Positions 54,944 through 63,019 of a stretch of DNA of 64,000 bases are shown here, in pieces. Below the pieces are notes generated by a model, which ran no database searches, was not told where the DNA came from, and saw only the letters and a list, made by a program, of their open reading frames with translations. How positions within the stretch are numbered: position 1 is the stretch's first letter; the number at the start of each line of letters is the position of its first letter. Both the position numbers and the translations under genes were made by a program. This DNA is from Actinoplanes regularis (lineage in GTDB: Bacteria > Actinomycetota > Actinomycetes > Mycobacteriales > Micromonosporaceae): the NCBI RefSeq assembly GCF_900188005.1, contig NZ_FZNR01000005.1, positions 62,001 to 126,000 of the forward strand, in the 5' to 3' direction.

Positions 54944-56004
54944 CGGCCGGCTCCGGGAAGTGTGACGACGCGCTGTTCGTCGGCCGAGCGGCGTGCGGCT
55001 TCCAGAACGGTGAGTGTGGCGATCGCGTCGGCGGGATCGACCGGGGGCGGTGCGCCGTCGCGAAGCATGGGTACGACCTTCGCGTAGAAGTCCGGGTAGG
55101 CCCCGGGCAGGCTGGGCACCGGCTCGCTGTGGCCGTCGACGATCAGTCGTCCCCATCGATCGACCGGTTCCTGTCCCCAGTCCGGCCCGGGCAGCCGCCC
55201 GGCGCGCAGCGCCTCCTCCTGGCCGTCCATGCCGAAGGTGACGTAGGCACCCCGGTCGCCGAGCAGCCGTAGGCGCGGCCCGGGCTCCGCGGCGACGGAA
55301 CTCATCCACAGATGCGACTGCGCGCCGCCCGCGTGGTGCAGTGCCACGAAGACGTCGTCGTCCACGCGTGCCCCCGGGCGTCGCCGGTCGAGCTCGGCGT
55401 AGACCTGAGTCGCGGGCCCGAGCAGTTGCAGCGCCTGATCGACGAGGTGACTGCCGAGGTCGTAGAGCAGACCACCGGCCTCGGCCGGGTCGCCGTGCTC
55501 CCGCCAGCCGCTGCCCGGCACCGGCCGCCATCGCTCGTAGCGCGACTCCAGGCGGTGCACCCGGCCGAGGCTGCCGTCGGCCACCAGCTGCCGGACGGTA
55601 CGAAAATCGCTGTCCCACCGCCTGTTCTGGTACACCGTCAGCGGCACGCCGCGGGCAGTGGCGAGCTCGACCAGGGCAAGCCCGTCGGCCGCGGTGGCCG
55701 CCAGCGGCTTGTCCACCACGACCGGCAGCCCCGCCTCGACGGCGGCCCTGGCCAGCGGCACGTGGCTGCGGTTCGGCGTGGCGATCACGACCAGGTCGAG
55801 ATGTTCGGATCCGGCCCACAGGTCTTCGACGCGGTCGAGCACCTGGGCGCCGGGATGGTCGCGGCGGACCTCGTCCTGCCGGTCGCGCTGGGAGGTGACC
55901 ACGGCGCTCAGGCGCAGGCCGGCGGTCGTACTGATCAATGGGGCGTGGAAGGTCGAGCCGGCCAGGCCGTAGCCGACCAGACCGACCCGTAACGGCTCGC
56001 TCAT
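54940..56004 (-). CDS. Gfo/Idh/MocA family NAD(P)-dependent oxidoreductase
   Basis: 354 residues. Rossmann start VGLVGYGLAGSTFHAPLIST, then the cofactor motif VVDKPLAATAADGLAL (EKP-like, with Asp replacing the usual Glu) and GGLLYDLGSHLVDQALQLLG with the catalytic His. It oxidises or isomerises sugar or inositol derivatives. Divergent from a ROK regulator with a 56-base gap and coupled to the UPF0303 gene. Confidence 0.9.
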   Translation of the reverse strand: MSEPLRVGLVGYGLAGSTFHAPLISTTAGLRLSAVVTSQRDRQDEVRRDHPGAQVLDRVEDLWAGSEHLDLVVIATPNRSHVPLARAAVEAGLPVVVDKPLAATAADGLALVELATARGVPLTVYQNRRWDSDFRTVRQLVADGSLGRVHRLESRYERWRPVPGSGWREHGDPAEAGGLLYDLGSHLVDQALQLLGPATQVYAELDRRRPGARVDDDVFVALHHAGGAQSHLWMSSVAAEPGPRLRLLGDRGAYVTFGMDGQEEALRAGRLPGPDWGQEPVDRWGRLIVDGHSEPVPSLPGAYPDFYAKVVPMLRDGAPPPVDPADAIATLTVLEAARRSADEQRVVTLPGAGR

Positions 56005-56028
56005 GCCAACCAGTTAATCAACAGCGTG

Positions 56029-56043
56029 TACTTACGGCAAGTA
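56029..56043. promoter_or_regulatory. Inverted repeat TACTT-N5-AAGTA between divergent genes
   Basis: The 56-base gap between the oxidoreductase and ROK genes holds TACTT (56029-56033) and AAGTA (56039-56043), plus AGTTAATCAAC nearby. Candidate ROK binding site controlling both directions. Confidence 0.4.
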
Positions 56044-56060
56044 GGGGTGAGAATAGGCTC

Positions 56061-57176
56061 ATGCCTGTTCCCGTGCGCCGCCTCGCCGGGGCGAACCTGC
56101 CCCTTGTGCGTGATCACAACTCCGCTCTCGTCCTCGACCTGGTCCGGCGCAACGGCGCGATCAGCCGGGTCGAACTGGCGGCCGGCACCGGCCTCAGCGC
56201 TCAGGCCATCACCAAGATCGTGAACCGGTTACTGGCCGACGGGCTCGTCACGGAGGCCGGTCGCACCGGCGCGACCGGCGGCAAGCCACGCACCCTGCTG
56301 CGGCTGGAGCCCACCGCCCGCTACGCCGTCGGGGTCCACCTCGACCGCGCCGACACCACCGTCGTACTGACCGATCTGACCGCGCACCCGGTGGCCCGGC
56401 GGCGGCTCCCGCAGGGCATGGCCGCCACCCCCGAGGACGCCCTCACCGCGATCGCCGACGCCGTGCACTCCGTCCTCGCCGAAATCCCCGACACCCGGCG
56501 CCTCGTCGGCGTGGGCATCGCCTGCCCCGGCCCGCTCGACCACACCACCGGGATCCTGCACCGGGTGACCGGGCTGCCCGCGTGGGACGGCTTCCCGCTG
56601 CGGGCCAGGGCCGCCGGCCGGTTCGGCGTGCCCACCGTCGTGGACAAGGACTCCAACGCCGCCGCGCTCGGGGAATCCCTGTCGGCCGCGGGCACGCCGG
56701 ACGACTTCGGGTACCTGTATCACGGACAGGGGCTCGGCGCCGGCTTCGTGCTCGGCGGCCGTGTCTACCGCGGCCGGCGGACCAACGCGGGCGAGTTCGG
56801 CCACCAGATCATGGACCTGGACGGACCCCGGTGCCCATGCGGCAACCGCGGCTGCCTCGAAGCGCTGTGCCGGGCGGCCCTCGAGGCCGGCGATCCCGCC
56901 CGCGCGGCCCGCCTGGTAGGAACCGCCGCGGTGAATCTGGTGCGCCTGCTCGACTTCGAGCATCTCGTGCTCGGCGGCCCGGTCGTCCTCGCCGACCCTG
57001 AGCGATACCTCCGCGAGGTGACCACCACCATCGGTGCTCTGCTGCCCGAGCCGACCTGGCAGCGGGTGACCGTCACCCTCACCGGCGCCCGCGCGGATGC
57101 CACCGCGGTGGGCGCGGCCGCGTTGATCCTCGCGCCGCTGTTCGACACCGGCGTCGCCCCGGCCGCCAGCTGCTGA
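56061..57176 (+). CDS. ROK-family transcriptional regulator
   Basis: 371 residues. HTH: RDHNSALVLDLVRRNGAISR, then LAAGTGLSAQAITKIVNRLL. ROK domain with DKDSNAAALGE, GLGAGFVLGG and the zinc signature NAGEFGHQ...CPCGNRGCLEAL. ATG 56061. It probably represses the divergent Gfo/Idh/MocA-UPF0303 pair in response to a sugar. It is clearly distinct from the ROK protein at 4362-5534. Confidence 0.9.
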   Translation: MPVPVRRLAGANLPLVRDHNSALVLDLVRRNGAISRVELAAGTGLSAQAITKIVNRLLADGLVTEAGRTGATGGKPRTLLRLEPTARYAVGVHLDRADTTVVLTDLTAHPVARRRLPQGMAATPEDALTAIADAVHSVLAEIPDTRRLVGVGIACPGPLDHTTGILHRVTGLPAWDGFPLRARAAGRFGVPTVVDKDSNAAALGESLSAAGTPDDFGYLYHGQGLGAGFVLGGRVYRGRRTNAGEFGHQIMDLDGPRCPCGNRGCLEALCRAALEAGDPARAARLVGTAAVNLVRLLDFEHLVLGGPVVLADPERYLREVTTTIGALLPEPTWQRVTVTLTGARADATAVGAAALILAPLFDTGVAPAASC

Positions 57177-57371
57177 ATCCGCCCGAAGCCCGCCAGTTCA
57201 CCCCCGTGGTGGGCCAGTGACGAAAACTGCGCGACCCGGGCCTGGTGGCTCGGTCGAGAAGGTAGGCGGCCGGATCGGGATCCAACCACCGACATGAGTG
57301 CGCAGGTACGAGACCCTGCCCGCGTACGGCATGGATGCCCCCGGCAACGCCTGCTTTCGTATCATCGACCG

Positions 57372-57857
57372 ATGATCAACATCCGCAGGGCAACCGCCGC
57401 CGACGCCGCAGAACTGGTCCGGCTCCGCGGCATCCTGATCGCCGCCATGCAGGGCCATCAGTCGGAGAACGATGAGTGGCGGCAGCGGGCGCGGATGACG
57501 CTCGAGAAGCGCCTGATCGCACCCGAGCCGACCCTGGTCGCCTTCGTCGTGGAACAGCCCGACGCCCCGAGCCGGCTCGCCGCCTGCGCCGTGGGCACGG
57601 TCGAAGAGCGGCTCGGCGGGCCGGGCAACCCCAGTGGACTGACCGGGTACGTCTTCAACGTCGCGACCGACCCTGCCCACCGCCGTCGCGGCTACTCCCG
57701 CCTCTGCACCACGGCCCTTCTCGACTGGTACCGGGATCACGGCATCGCCACCGTCGATCTGCGCGCCACCGCACCGGCCGAACCGCTCTATCGATCTCTC
57801 GGCTTCGTCCGAACGACCGACCCTGCGATGCGTCTTCACATCACGGCCACGATCTGA
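57372..57857 (+). CDS. GNAT family N-acetyltransferase
   Basis: 161 residues. INIRRATAADAAELVRLRGI at the start and the acetyl-CoA loop VATDPAHRRRGYSRLC near residue 100, then LYRSLGFVRTTDPAMRL. Substrate unknown. ATG 57372. Confidence 0.9.
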   Translation: MINIRRATAADAAELVRLRGILIAAMQGHQSENDEWRQRARMTLEKRLIAPEPTLVAFVVEQPDAPSRLAACAVGTVEERLGGPGNPSGLTGYVFNVATDPAHRRRGYSRLCTTALLDWYRDHGIATVDLRATAPAEPLYRSLGFVRTTDPAMRLHITATI

Positions 57858-57894
57858 AGCCGGCACGCGTTTCAATCACGGTGCCTTCCGGCAA

Positions 57895-58206
57895 TTACGC
57901 GGGTCGCCGCGCCACCTCATGGTGGGTCACCGTGGTTTCCCGGTCGACCAGATACTCGTCGTCCTGAGGATAGAACACCGCCTGGGAGATGTCGTCACCG
58001 GCAAAGGCACGAATGTGGTCGAGCGACTCCCACCAGCTCAGCGTCGTCACCTCGGTCCGGCCGTCACCCAGATCCCTGGTCCACATCTCGGCGCCGAGAT
58101 TCCCTGACGTCTCCCGGTATCCGACGAGCCCGGTACGAGCGATGTAGTCGACATACTCGTGAACTCGCTCGGTCCTGACCCAGCCTCGCCACATCCGCGC
58201 TATCAC
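57895..58206 (-). CDS. Antibiotic-biosynthesis-monooxygenase-like (ABM fold) small protein
   Basis: 103 residues: MIARMWRGWVRTERVHEYVD, then GAEMWTRDLGDGRTEVTTLS and WWESLDHIRAFAGDDI. Dimeric alpha+beta barrel of ABM type; function uncertain. Convergent with the GNAT gene. Confidence 0.78.
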   Translation of the reverse strand: MIARMWRGWVRTERVHEYVDYIARTGLVGYRETSGNLGAEMWTRDLGDGRTEVTTLSWWESLDHIRAFAGDDISQAVFYPQDDEYLVDRETTVTHHEVARRPA

Positions 58207-58548
58207 GCGAGGAGTCTACGAAAGGGACGATGCCGGCCAGGAGACGGCGCGCACGCGAGAATCTTGCCTATCGGCGGCGAAATCGTCCATCGCCGCCACT
58301 CGCAGTCCACACCCTGGCACCCGATCATGGCAGCGGCCGGCCAGGACCGCTGATCGCGCGGTGAGATCGCCTTGATCACGCGGTGGGATCCAGCGGCCAG
58401 GGTCCCATTTGCGGCAGTGGTCCTGCCGGGGGAGTGGCGCTCGGCAGGTTGTGAAGTGCCTGGCATAGGTGCGCTAGAAAGGGCTCGTGAGTACCGATAT
58501 CGATCGAGGTGGCCCGAGTTTGTCGTACACCAAGTTGGGTGGCCTTCG
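58207..58548. other. Non-coding interval with a short direct repeat
   Basis: 342 bases, no supported gene. Two 18-base direct repeats with two differences, TGATC(G/A)CGCGGTG(A/G)GATC, lie at 58351-58368 and 58373-58390, 22 bases apart in phase: a possible regulator site. Confidence 0.5.
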
Positions 58549-58932
58549 GTGACCTGGTCCGACAGCGGTCTGAATCGTGAGGCCACGCGGGTGGACCGGT
58601 TGCCGCGATACGGGATCGCTGTGCTGGTGTCCTTCATCTGGCATTTCGCGGCGTTTGCGGCAGTCTGGCTGAACACCCTGGTCGACCGCGAGGATACGTC
58701 CTGTGACGACGCCCCCAGCTTCTGCTTCACCGCGAAGGACGGTGCGGAGCTGCTCCTGATGGCGGGCGGCGTGTTCCTGGTCTCGTCGATGGTCGTGTCG
58801 CTGATGACCGCGGCGTGGCTCTCACGCCGGATCCGTTCGGCGGTACTGGCCGGAACCGTGGCGGCCCTCGTCGCGGGCGTCGTCGTCATCGCGATCCTGA
58901 TCGCACTGTTCCTCGCCAACATCCTGCTGTGA
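58549..58932 (+). CDS. Small membrane protein
   Basis: 127 residues from GTG 58549. Three hydrophobic helices (about 25-45, 68-88, 98-120), with an external loop bearing two Cys (DTSCDDAPSFCF). The frame is open further upstream but without coding character. Function unknown. Confidence 0.6.
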   Translation: MTWSDSGLNREATRVDRLPRYGIAVLVSFIWHFAAFAAVWLNTLVDREDTSCDDAPSFCFTAKDGAELLLMAGGVFLVSSMVVSLMTAAWLSRRIRSAVLAGTVAALVAGVVVIAILIALFLANILL

Positions 58933-58936
58933 GCCG

Positions 58937-58959
58937 GCCGGCGCGGGGGGAGCGCCGGC
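58937..58959 (+). terminator. GC-rich hairpin after the small membrane-protein gene
   Basis: 8-bp stem GCCGGCGC / GCGCCGGC with a 7-base loop, directly after the stop codon. Confidence 0.5.
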
Positions 58960-59011
58960 TGGTCTGGACGGAGGCCGGGCTCATGCAGCGCGGCTGGACC
59001 ATCCCCGGCGC

Positions 59012-59884
59012 GTGATCTCGGCGGGCGTCGGCGATGCTGTGAGCGTGGAGTACGTGTCCAGAGTGCCGCGACCGCCGCTGGACGGGCTGATCGACGACCT
59101 TTACTACCTGGCGGGTACGCCGCCGTACGCCCTGCTGACGCTGCCGCCCGCGCCGTCGGCGCTGCTCATCGTCAACCTCGGGGCGCCGTTCCGCATCCGG
59201 GCCGGCACCGACATCGAGACGGCCGAGTACGCCGACGGCTGCGTGGTCACCATGCCCACCCGCGCGTGGGAGTTCGGCTACCCACTCCGGACCCGGTCGG
59301 TCGGCGTGCACTTCAAGCCGTGGGGGCTGGCGCCGTTCCTGCCGATGCCCGCGGCCGAGCTGCGTGACCGGCCGGTGACGGTGGAGCAGGTCTGGGGCCG
59401 GCCCGCCAGTGCCGAGCTGCGAGACCGGCTGGCCACAGCGGACGGACCGCACGAGATGCTGACGTTGCTCGAGGAGGAGCTGACGCGACGGCTGTGCGAC
59501 ACCGCCGGCCTGGGACTGGTCCGCCATATGAGCAGCGTCATCGCGGCGACCAATGGGGCGGCGGCGATCGGCGACCTGAGCGCGGCAGCCGGTGTCAGCA
59601 GCACTCATCTGACACAACGGTTCAAGGAGCTGATCGGCGTCACGCCGAAGCGGCTGGCCCGCACCCACCGTTTCACCGCCACCGTGTTCGCGATCAACCC
59701 CGCCGGACCGATCGACTGGGGCGAGCTCGCCTATGACGCGGGCTACTTCGACCAGGCCCACTTCGGCCACGAGTTCCGGGCGTTCACCGGGCTCACGCCG
59801 ACCCGGTACCTCGAAGTCCGGCGACGCTTCCTGCGCGAACATCCCGGCCACGCGATGGAGGGCTGGCCGCTGCCGGCCGATTGA
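59012..59884 (+). CDS. AraC-family transcriptional regulator
   Basis: 290 residues from GTG 59012 (GTG 59045 possible). The C-terminal double HTH reads AAIGDLSAAAGVSSTHLTQR, then FKELIGVTPKRLARTHRFTA and DAGYFDQAHFGHEFRAFTGL. The N-terminal ~150 residues are a DUF6597-like sensor (PRAWEFGYPLRTRSVGVHF). Likely partner: the RibD-like gene 65 bases downstream. Confidence 0.88.
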   Translation: MISAGVGDAVSVEYVSRVPRPPLDGLIDDLYYLAGTPPYALLTLPPAPSALLIVNLGAPFRIRAGTDIETAEYADGCVVTMPTRAWEFGYPLRTRSVGVHFKPWGLAPFLPMPAAELRDRPVTVEQVWGRPASAELRDRLATADGPHEMLTLLEEELTRRLCDTAGLGLVRHMSSVIAATNGAAAIGDLSAAAGVSSTHLTQRFKELIGVTPKRLARTHRFTATVFAINPAGPIDWGELAYDAGYFDQAHFGHEFRAFTGLTPTRYLEVRRRFLREHPGHAMEGWPLPAD

Positions 59885-59949
59885 TTTCTTACAAGAGCGA
59901 CAGCTCACGAAACGCTAGTTTGGGGCACCCCAGAGCAGAGGAGGCCCCC

Positions 59950-60576
59950 GTGGGCAAAGTGGTCATGTACAGCTCGGTGTCGGTGGACGGCTTCATCGCG
60001 GACGAGAACGATCAGCCCGGGCCGCTGTTCGACTGGTTGTCCAGCGGTGACGTCCCGTTGGACGAGAGCGGCGTGCTGAAGGTGTCGCAGGTGTCCTACG
60101 ACTACACCCGGCCGTACTGGGACCAGATCGGGGTGACAATCGCCGGCCGTCACGTCTTCGACATGACGGACGGCTGGGACGGGACGCCTCCGAGCGGGAT
60201 CGACCACGTCGTCGTCGTGACCCACCGGGGCAGGCCCGAGGGCTGGCACCCCGAGGCGCCGTTCCACTTCGTCGACGGCGTCGAGGCGGCCGTGGCCAAG
60301 GCACAGGAGCTTGCGGGTGACCGCACGGTCGAGGTCGCCGCCGGCGACGTCGGTGGCCAGGCGCTTGCCGCGGGCCTGATCGACGAGGTGCGCATGGACG
60401 TCGTGCCCGTCGTGTTCGGATCCGGCAAGCGCTACTTCGGGTCGGTCCACGCGCAGCACCTGCTGGCCGATCCCGAGGTGGTGATTCAGGGAAATCGGGT
60501 GCTTCACCTGCGCTATCGTGTGCGCCGTTCCTTGAACGCGAGCCTGCCGTCGGAGTTGATCCAGGCCGAGGTGTGA
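59950..60576 (+). CDS. RibD C-terminal/dihydrofolate-reductase-like protein
   Basis: 208 residues. VVMYSSVSVDGFIADENDQP, then GVTIAGRHVFDMTDGWDG and TVEVAAGDVGGQALAAGLID, DVVPVVFGSGKRYFG: the stand-alone RibD_C family (YyaP/YwjB type), NADPH-binding reductases of unknown substrate. GTG start with AGAGGAGG upstream. A 31-residue frame overlaps its stop. Confidence 0.88.
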   Translation: MGKVVMYSSVSVDGFIADENDQPGPLFDWLSSGDVPLDESGVLKVSQVSYDYTRPYWDQIGVTIAGRHVFDMTDGWDGTPPSGIDHVVVVTHRGRPEGWHPEAPFHFVDGVEAAVAKAQELAGDRTVEVAAGDVGGQALAAGLIDEVRMDVVPVVFGSGKRYFGSVHAQHLLADPEVVIQGNRVLHLRYRVRRSLNASLPSELIQAEV

Positions 60577-60668
60577 ACCTCGCCGACCGTCTGAGCCCGA
60601 CCGTGAAGGCCGTCGTCGCGATCGTCGCGGCGAACGGACAAGCGTCACCTTTGCGGGCGATTGGTTGA
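60573..60668 (+). CDS. Possible 31-residue peptide overlapping the RibD-like gene
   Basis: GTG 60573 overlaps the preceding stop (GTGTGA) and codes LADRLSPTVKAVVAIVAANG, then QASPLRAIG. One short hydrophobic stretch. It may be a coupled small gene or chance. Confidence 0.25.
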   Translation: MNLADRLSPTVKAVVAIVAANGQASPLRAIG

Positions 60669-60924
60669 GACTCCCAGCTGACCCATCATTGGCGTACGGC
60701 CGAGGCCCGCGTCTCTGCGGGAAGCGTGGGCAGCGCCGCACGCAACGACTCAGCCGCCGCTGAACCCACAGGGTCGTGGGCGTTTTCCTACTTCGCTGGA
60801 ATTGGTCGCGTCGATCGGCGCGGTCGCCGCCGGCTCCTCATTCTCAGATCTGGCCGCAAGGCGCGAACAAGCCCACGTCACACCGGCAACGGTGACCGTC
60901 CGCCGAAATTCAGCAGGAGGAACG
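60577..60924. other. Interval upstream of the secreted-protein gene
   Basis: 348 bases. Apart from the possible small frame at its left edge I see no gene; the right part should hold the promoter of the gene at 60925. Confidence 0.4.
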
Positions 60925-61404
60925 ATGCCACCTACACCGACATCCACGAGGATCGCCATGCTGGGCGCCGGCGTGCTCACCGTGGCCGCCCTCGTCGCCG
61001 GCGCGGCGTCACCGGCATCCGCGGCTTCGGCGGCGACCATCGACCCGGCGGCGGACTCGGCCGGTCTGGCCCTGGCGCCCGGCACCGTTACGGTCCTGCG
61101 AGCGGGTGACTCGCCCTTCCTTTTCAGCTACAGCTACAACAGTCACCTGAAGATCGCCGGTGGCTACTTCACCGACGGCGGCAAGGTCTATGTGGTCGTG
61201 AAACTGAACGGCGGGACCAAGAAGTTCAGCAAGAACGTGACCGCGCACACCCACCCCATCACGCCGGGCGGTGCCATCTACGTGGAAACGACAGTCGCGT
61301 CCCCGTGCGGGGCCGGCAACAACGGCTATGCCCGAGCGTACGACTACACCACCGGCCGGTGGTCACCGAGACTGCCCGTCCCGATCTGCCAGCGCATCGA
61401 CTGA
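60925..61404 (+). CDS. Small secreted protein
   Basis: 159 residues, ATG 60925 with AGGAGG four bases upstream. Signal peptide to about residue 33 (SPASAASA). The mature domain is beta-rich: SYSYNSHLKIAGGYFTDGGK, then VVVKLNGGTKKFSKNVTAHT and a late Cys pair (ASPCGAGNNG, VPICQRID). No family recognised. Confidence 0.75.
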   Translation: MPPTPTSTRIAMLGAGVLTVAALVAGAASPASAASAATIDPAADSAGLALAPGTVTVLRAGDSPFLFSYSYNSHLKIAGGYFTDGGKVYVVVKLNGGTKKFSKNVTAHTHPITPGGAIYVETTVASPCGAGNNGYARAYDYTTGRWSPRLPVPICQRID

Positions 61405-61566
61405 CGTACGTCCACTAAGGGCCTTGACGCCGGCCGGAGCCGTGAACCACCGGCGGCAGATCCGGATGGGCGGTCTCAGCACAGCCACAGCCCGCGGAGG
61501 CGATGATCCGTCGCGGGGTCGATCGCTCTAGGTATAGGTCTTTCGTCGCGGTGACCGGCCCCCGGA

Positions 61567-62607
61567 ATGGGGGCTCCGGTGAGTGTCGAGCAAGGCGAAA
61601 GTCGTGGGGTTTCGGTGCGTGCGGTATTCGCCTATGGTGCCGCCCTGGCGATGACGCAGTACCTGCTGATCAAAATCTCCTGGGTGATCGGCGCCCTGTT
61701 CGGACTGATTCCCCGGGACGAGCATTTCAGTGTGGCGGGCTTCGTGCTGCTCAACACGGTGACGATCGGTATGGCCGCGGCGGCGATAGCGCTCGCGCTG
61801 GCTCTGGTCCGGCCATGGGGCGAACGGATTCCCGCGTTCGTGGTGTTGTCGTGCGCGTGGATCGGCTGCGGATTCCTGGTTCCGATGCTTCCCTACGCTC
61901 TACTGGACACATTGATCTCCGCGACCAGCGATTCGTCCGGCAGCGCGGCTCCCGTCATGCCGGCCTGGGAATACTCGTTGCTGCAGGTCAGCTTTCTCGG
62001 GATGGGTGCGGGGCTGGCCGTCGCCCTGCCGTTCTATTTGAAGGCCCGCTGGCCCGCCGCCTTCGACGGCAGAATCGGCGCCGGCGGGACAGCGGTACGT
62101 CCGACCCGGGTGTTTCGCCTGGGAGCCGGATTGATCGCGCTGGTCGGCGCCTCTTCGGTCGGCGTGCTGAATCTGTATTGGGCGATGGGCGGCACCATCG
62201 GGTTGGATCAACCTGCCGCACGCGAGTCGAGCTGGTATCTCCAAGTGGGCAACACCGGGATCTGGTCGCTTGCCGGCGCGTGGAGCATCTGGGTGGTGAC
62301 CCGTGGCCGCCCGGCGATGCCGCTCTGGATACCGGTCAGTGTGAGCTGGCTGGCGTCGGGGTTTCTCGTCGCCTGGGGTGGCTGGAAACTCCCGCTCGCG
62401 GTGATTCAGATCCTCGAGGACGATACGGGTACGGTGTGGCCGGAACAGCTCGGTGTCGCGGTAGCGCAGTTCCTGCTCAGCGTTGTCGCGGGCGCCGGGA
62501 TGCTCAGCGCACTTCTGACGTTCTGTCGTTCGCGGCTGAGCCCCGCCGACGCGTCCAGGCGTGTTGGCGCGAAAGCTGGGCCGAAGAAGCGCACGGAGAG
62601 GCGGTAG
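61567..62607 (+). CDS. Polytopic membrane protein with YWAMGG motif
   Basis: 346 residues, about eight helices. NLYWAMGGTIGLDQPAARES in the second half resembles the DUF3995 signature loop (YWALGG). An in-frame GTG at 61579 with a G-run upstream may be the true start. Function unknown. Confidence 0.7.
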   Translation: MGAPVSVEQGESRGVSVRAVFAYGAALAMTQYLLIKISWVIGALFGLIPRDEHFSVAGFVLLNTVTIGMAAAAIALALALVRPWGERIPAFVVLSCAWIGCGFLVPMLPYALLDTLISATSDSSGSAAPVMPAWEYSLLQVSFLGMGAGLAVALPFYLKARWPAAFDGRIGAGGTAVRPTRVFRLGAGLIALVGASSVGVLNLYWAMGGTIGLDQPAARESSWYLQVGNTGIWSLAGAWSIWVVTRGRPAMPLWIPVSVSWLASGFLVAWGGWKLPLAVIQILEDDTGTVWPEQLGVAVAQFLLSVVAGAGMLSALLTFCRSRLSPADASRRVGAKAGPKKRTERR

Positions 62608-62691
62608 TGCGGATCTGTCCGCGGCAGGAGCGGACGCCGTAAAGATCGCCGAGCAGCGTCAGCCCGTGCAACCGGGCGGTGAGCCGGGTGT

Positions 62692-62927
62692 TTACGAAAC
62701 CCGTGCTCGGTAACCCAGGCCGGTGAGCGCAACGTCGTTGGTCTCGGTGAAATCCCGGTATCGCTCTCGTCCAGCGCGCTGAGCGCGAATCGTCCGTCAT
62801 CGTCGGGCCGGCCGAGGACGACTTCGATCGTGCTGTCGTCTCCGAACCGGAGCGTGAGCGCTGGATCGAGATCATGCGCCTGCCGCAGACCGCGGCTCGG
62901 ACATCGATGTTTCGCGGCACCGGCCAT
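62692..62927 (-). pseudogene. Possible frameshifted small gene
   Basis: On the - strand, one frame reads DLDPALTLRFGDDSTIEVVL, then GRPDDDGRFALSALDESD; after a +1 or -1 shift near 62760-62790 another frame continues RDFTETNDVALTGLGYRARV and stops at 62692. The two halves together look like the end of one protein. No start or family can be assigned. The remaining bases of 62608-63019 show nothing. Confidence 0.3.
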
Positions 62928-63019
62928 CCGCTCGATCAGGAGGCCGACGCCGACCGGTGGCCGGCCCGAATCGGGCCGGCCACCGGTGGGGTGGATCGTG
63001 AATTTCGGTGGGTGTGACC

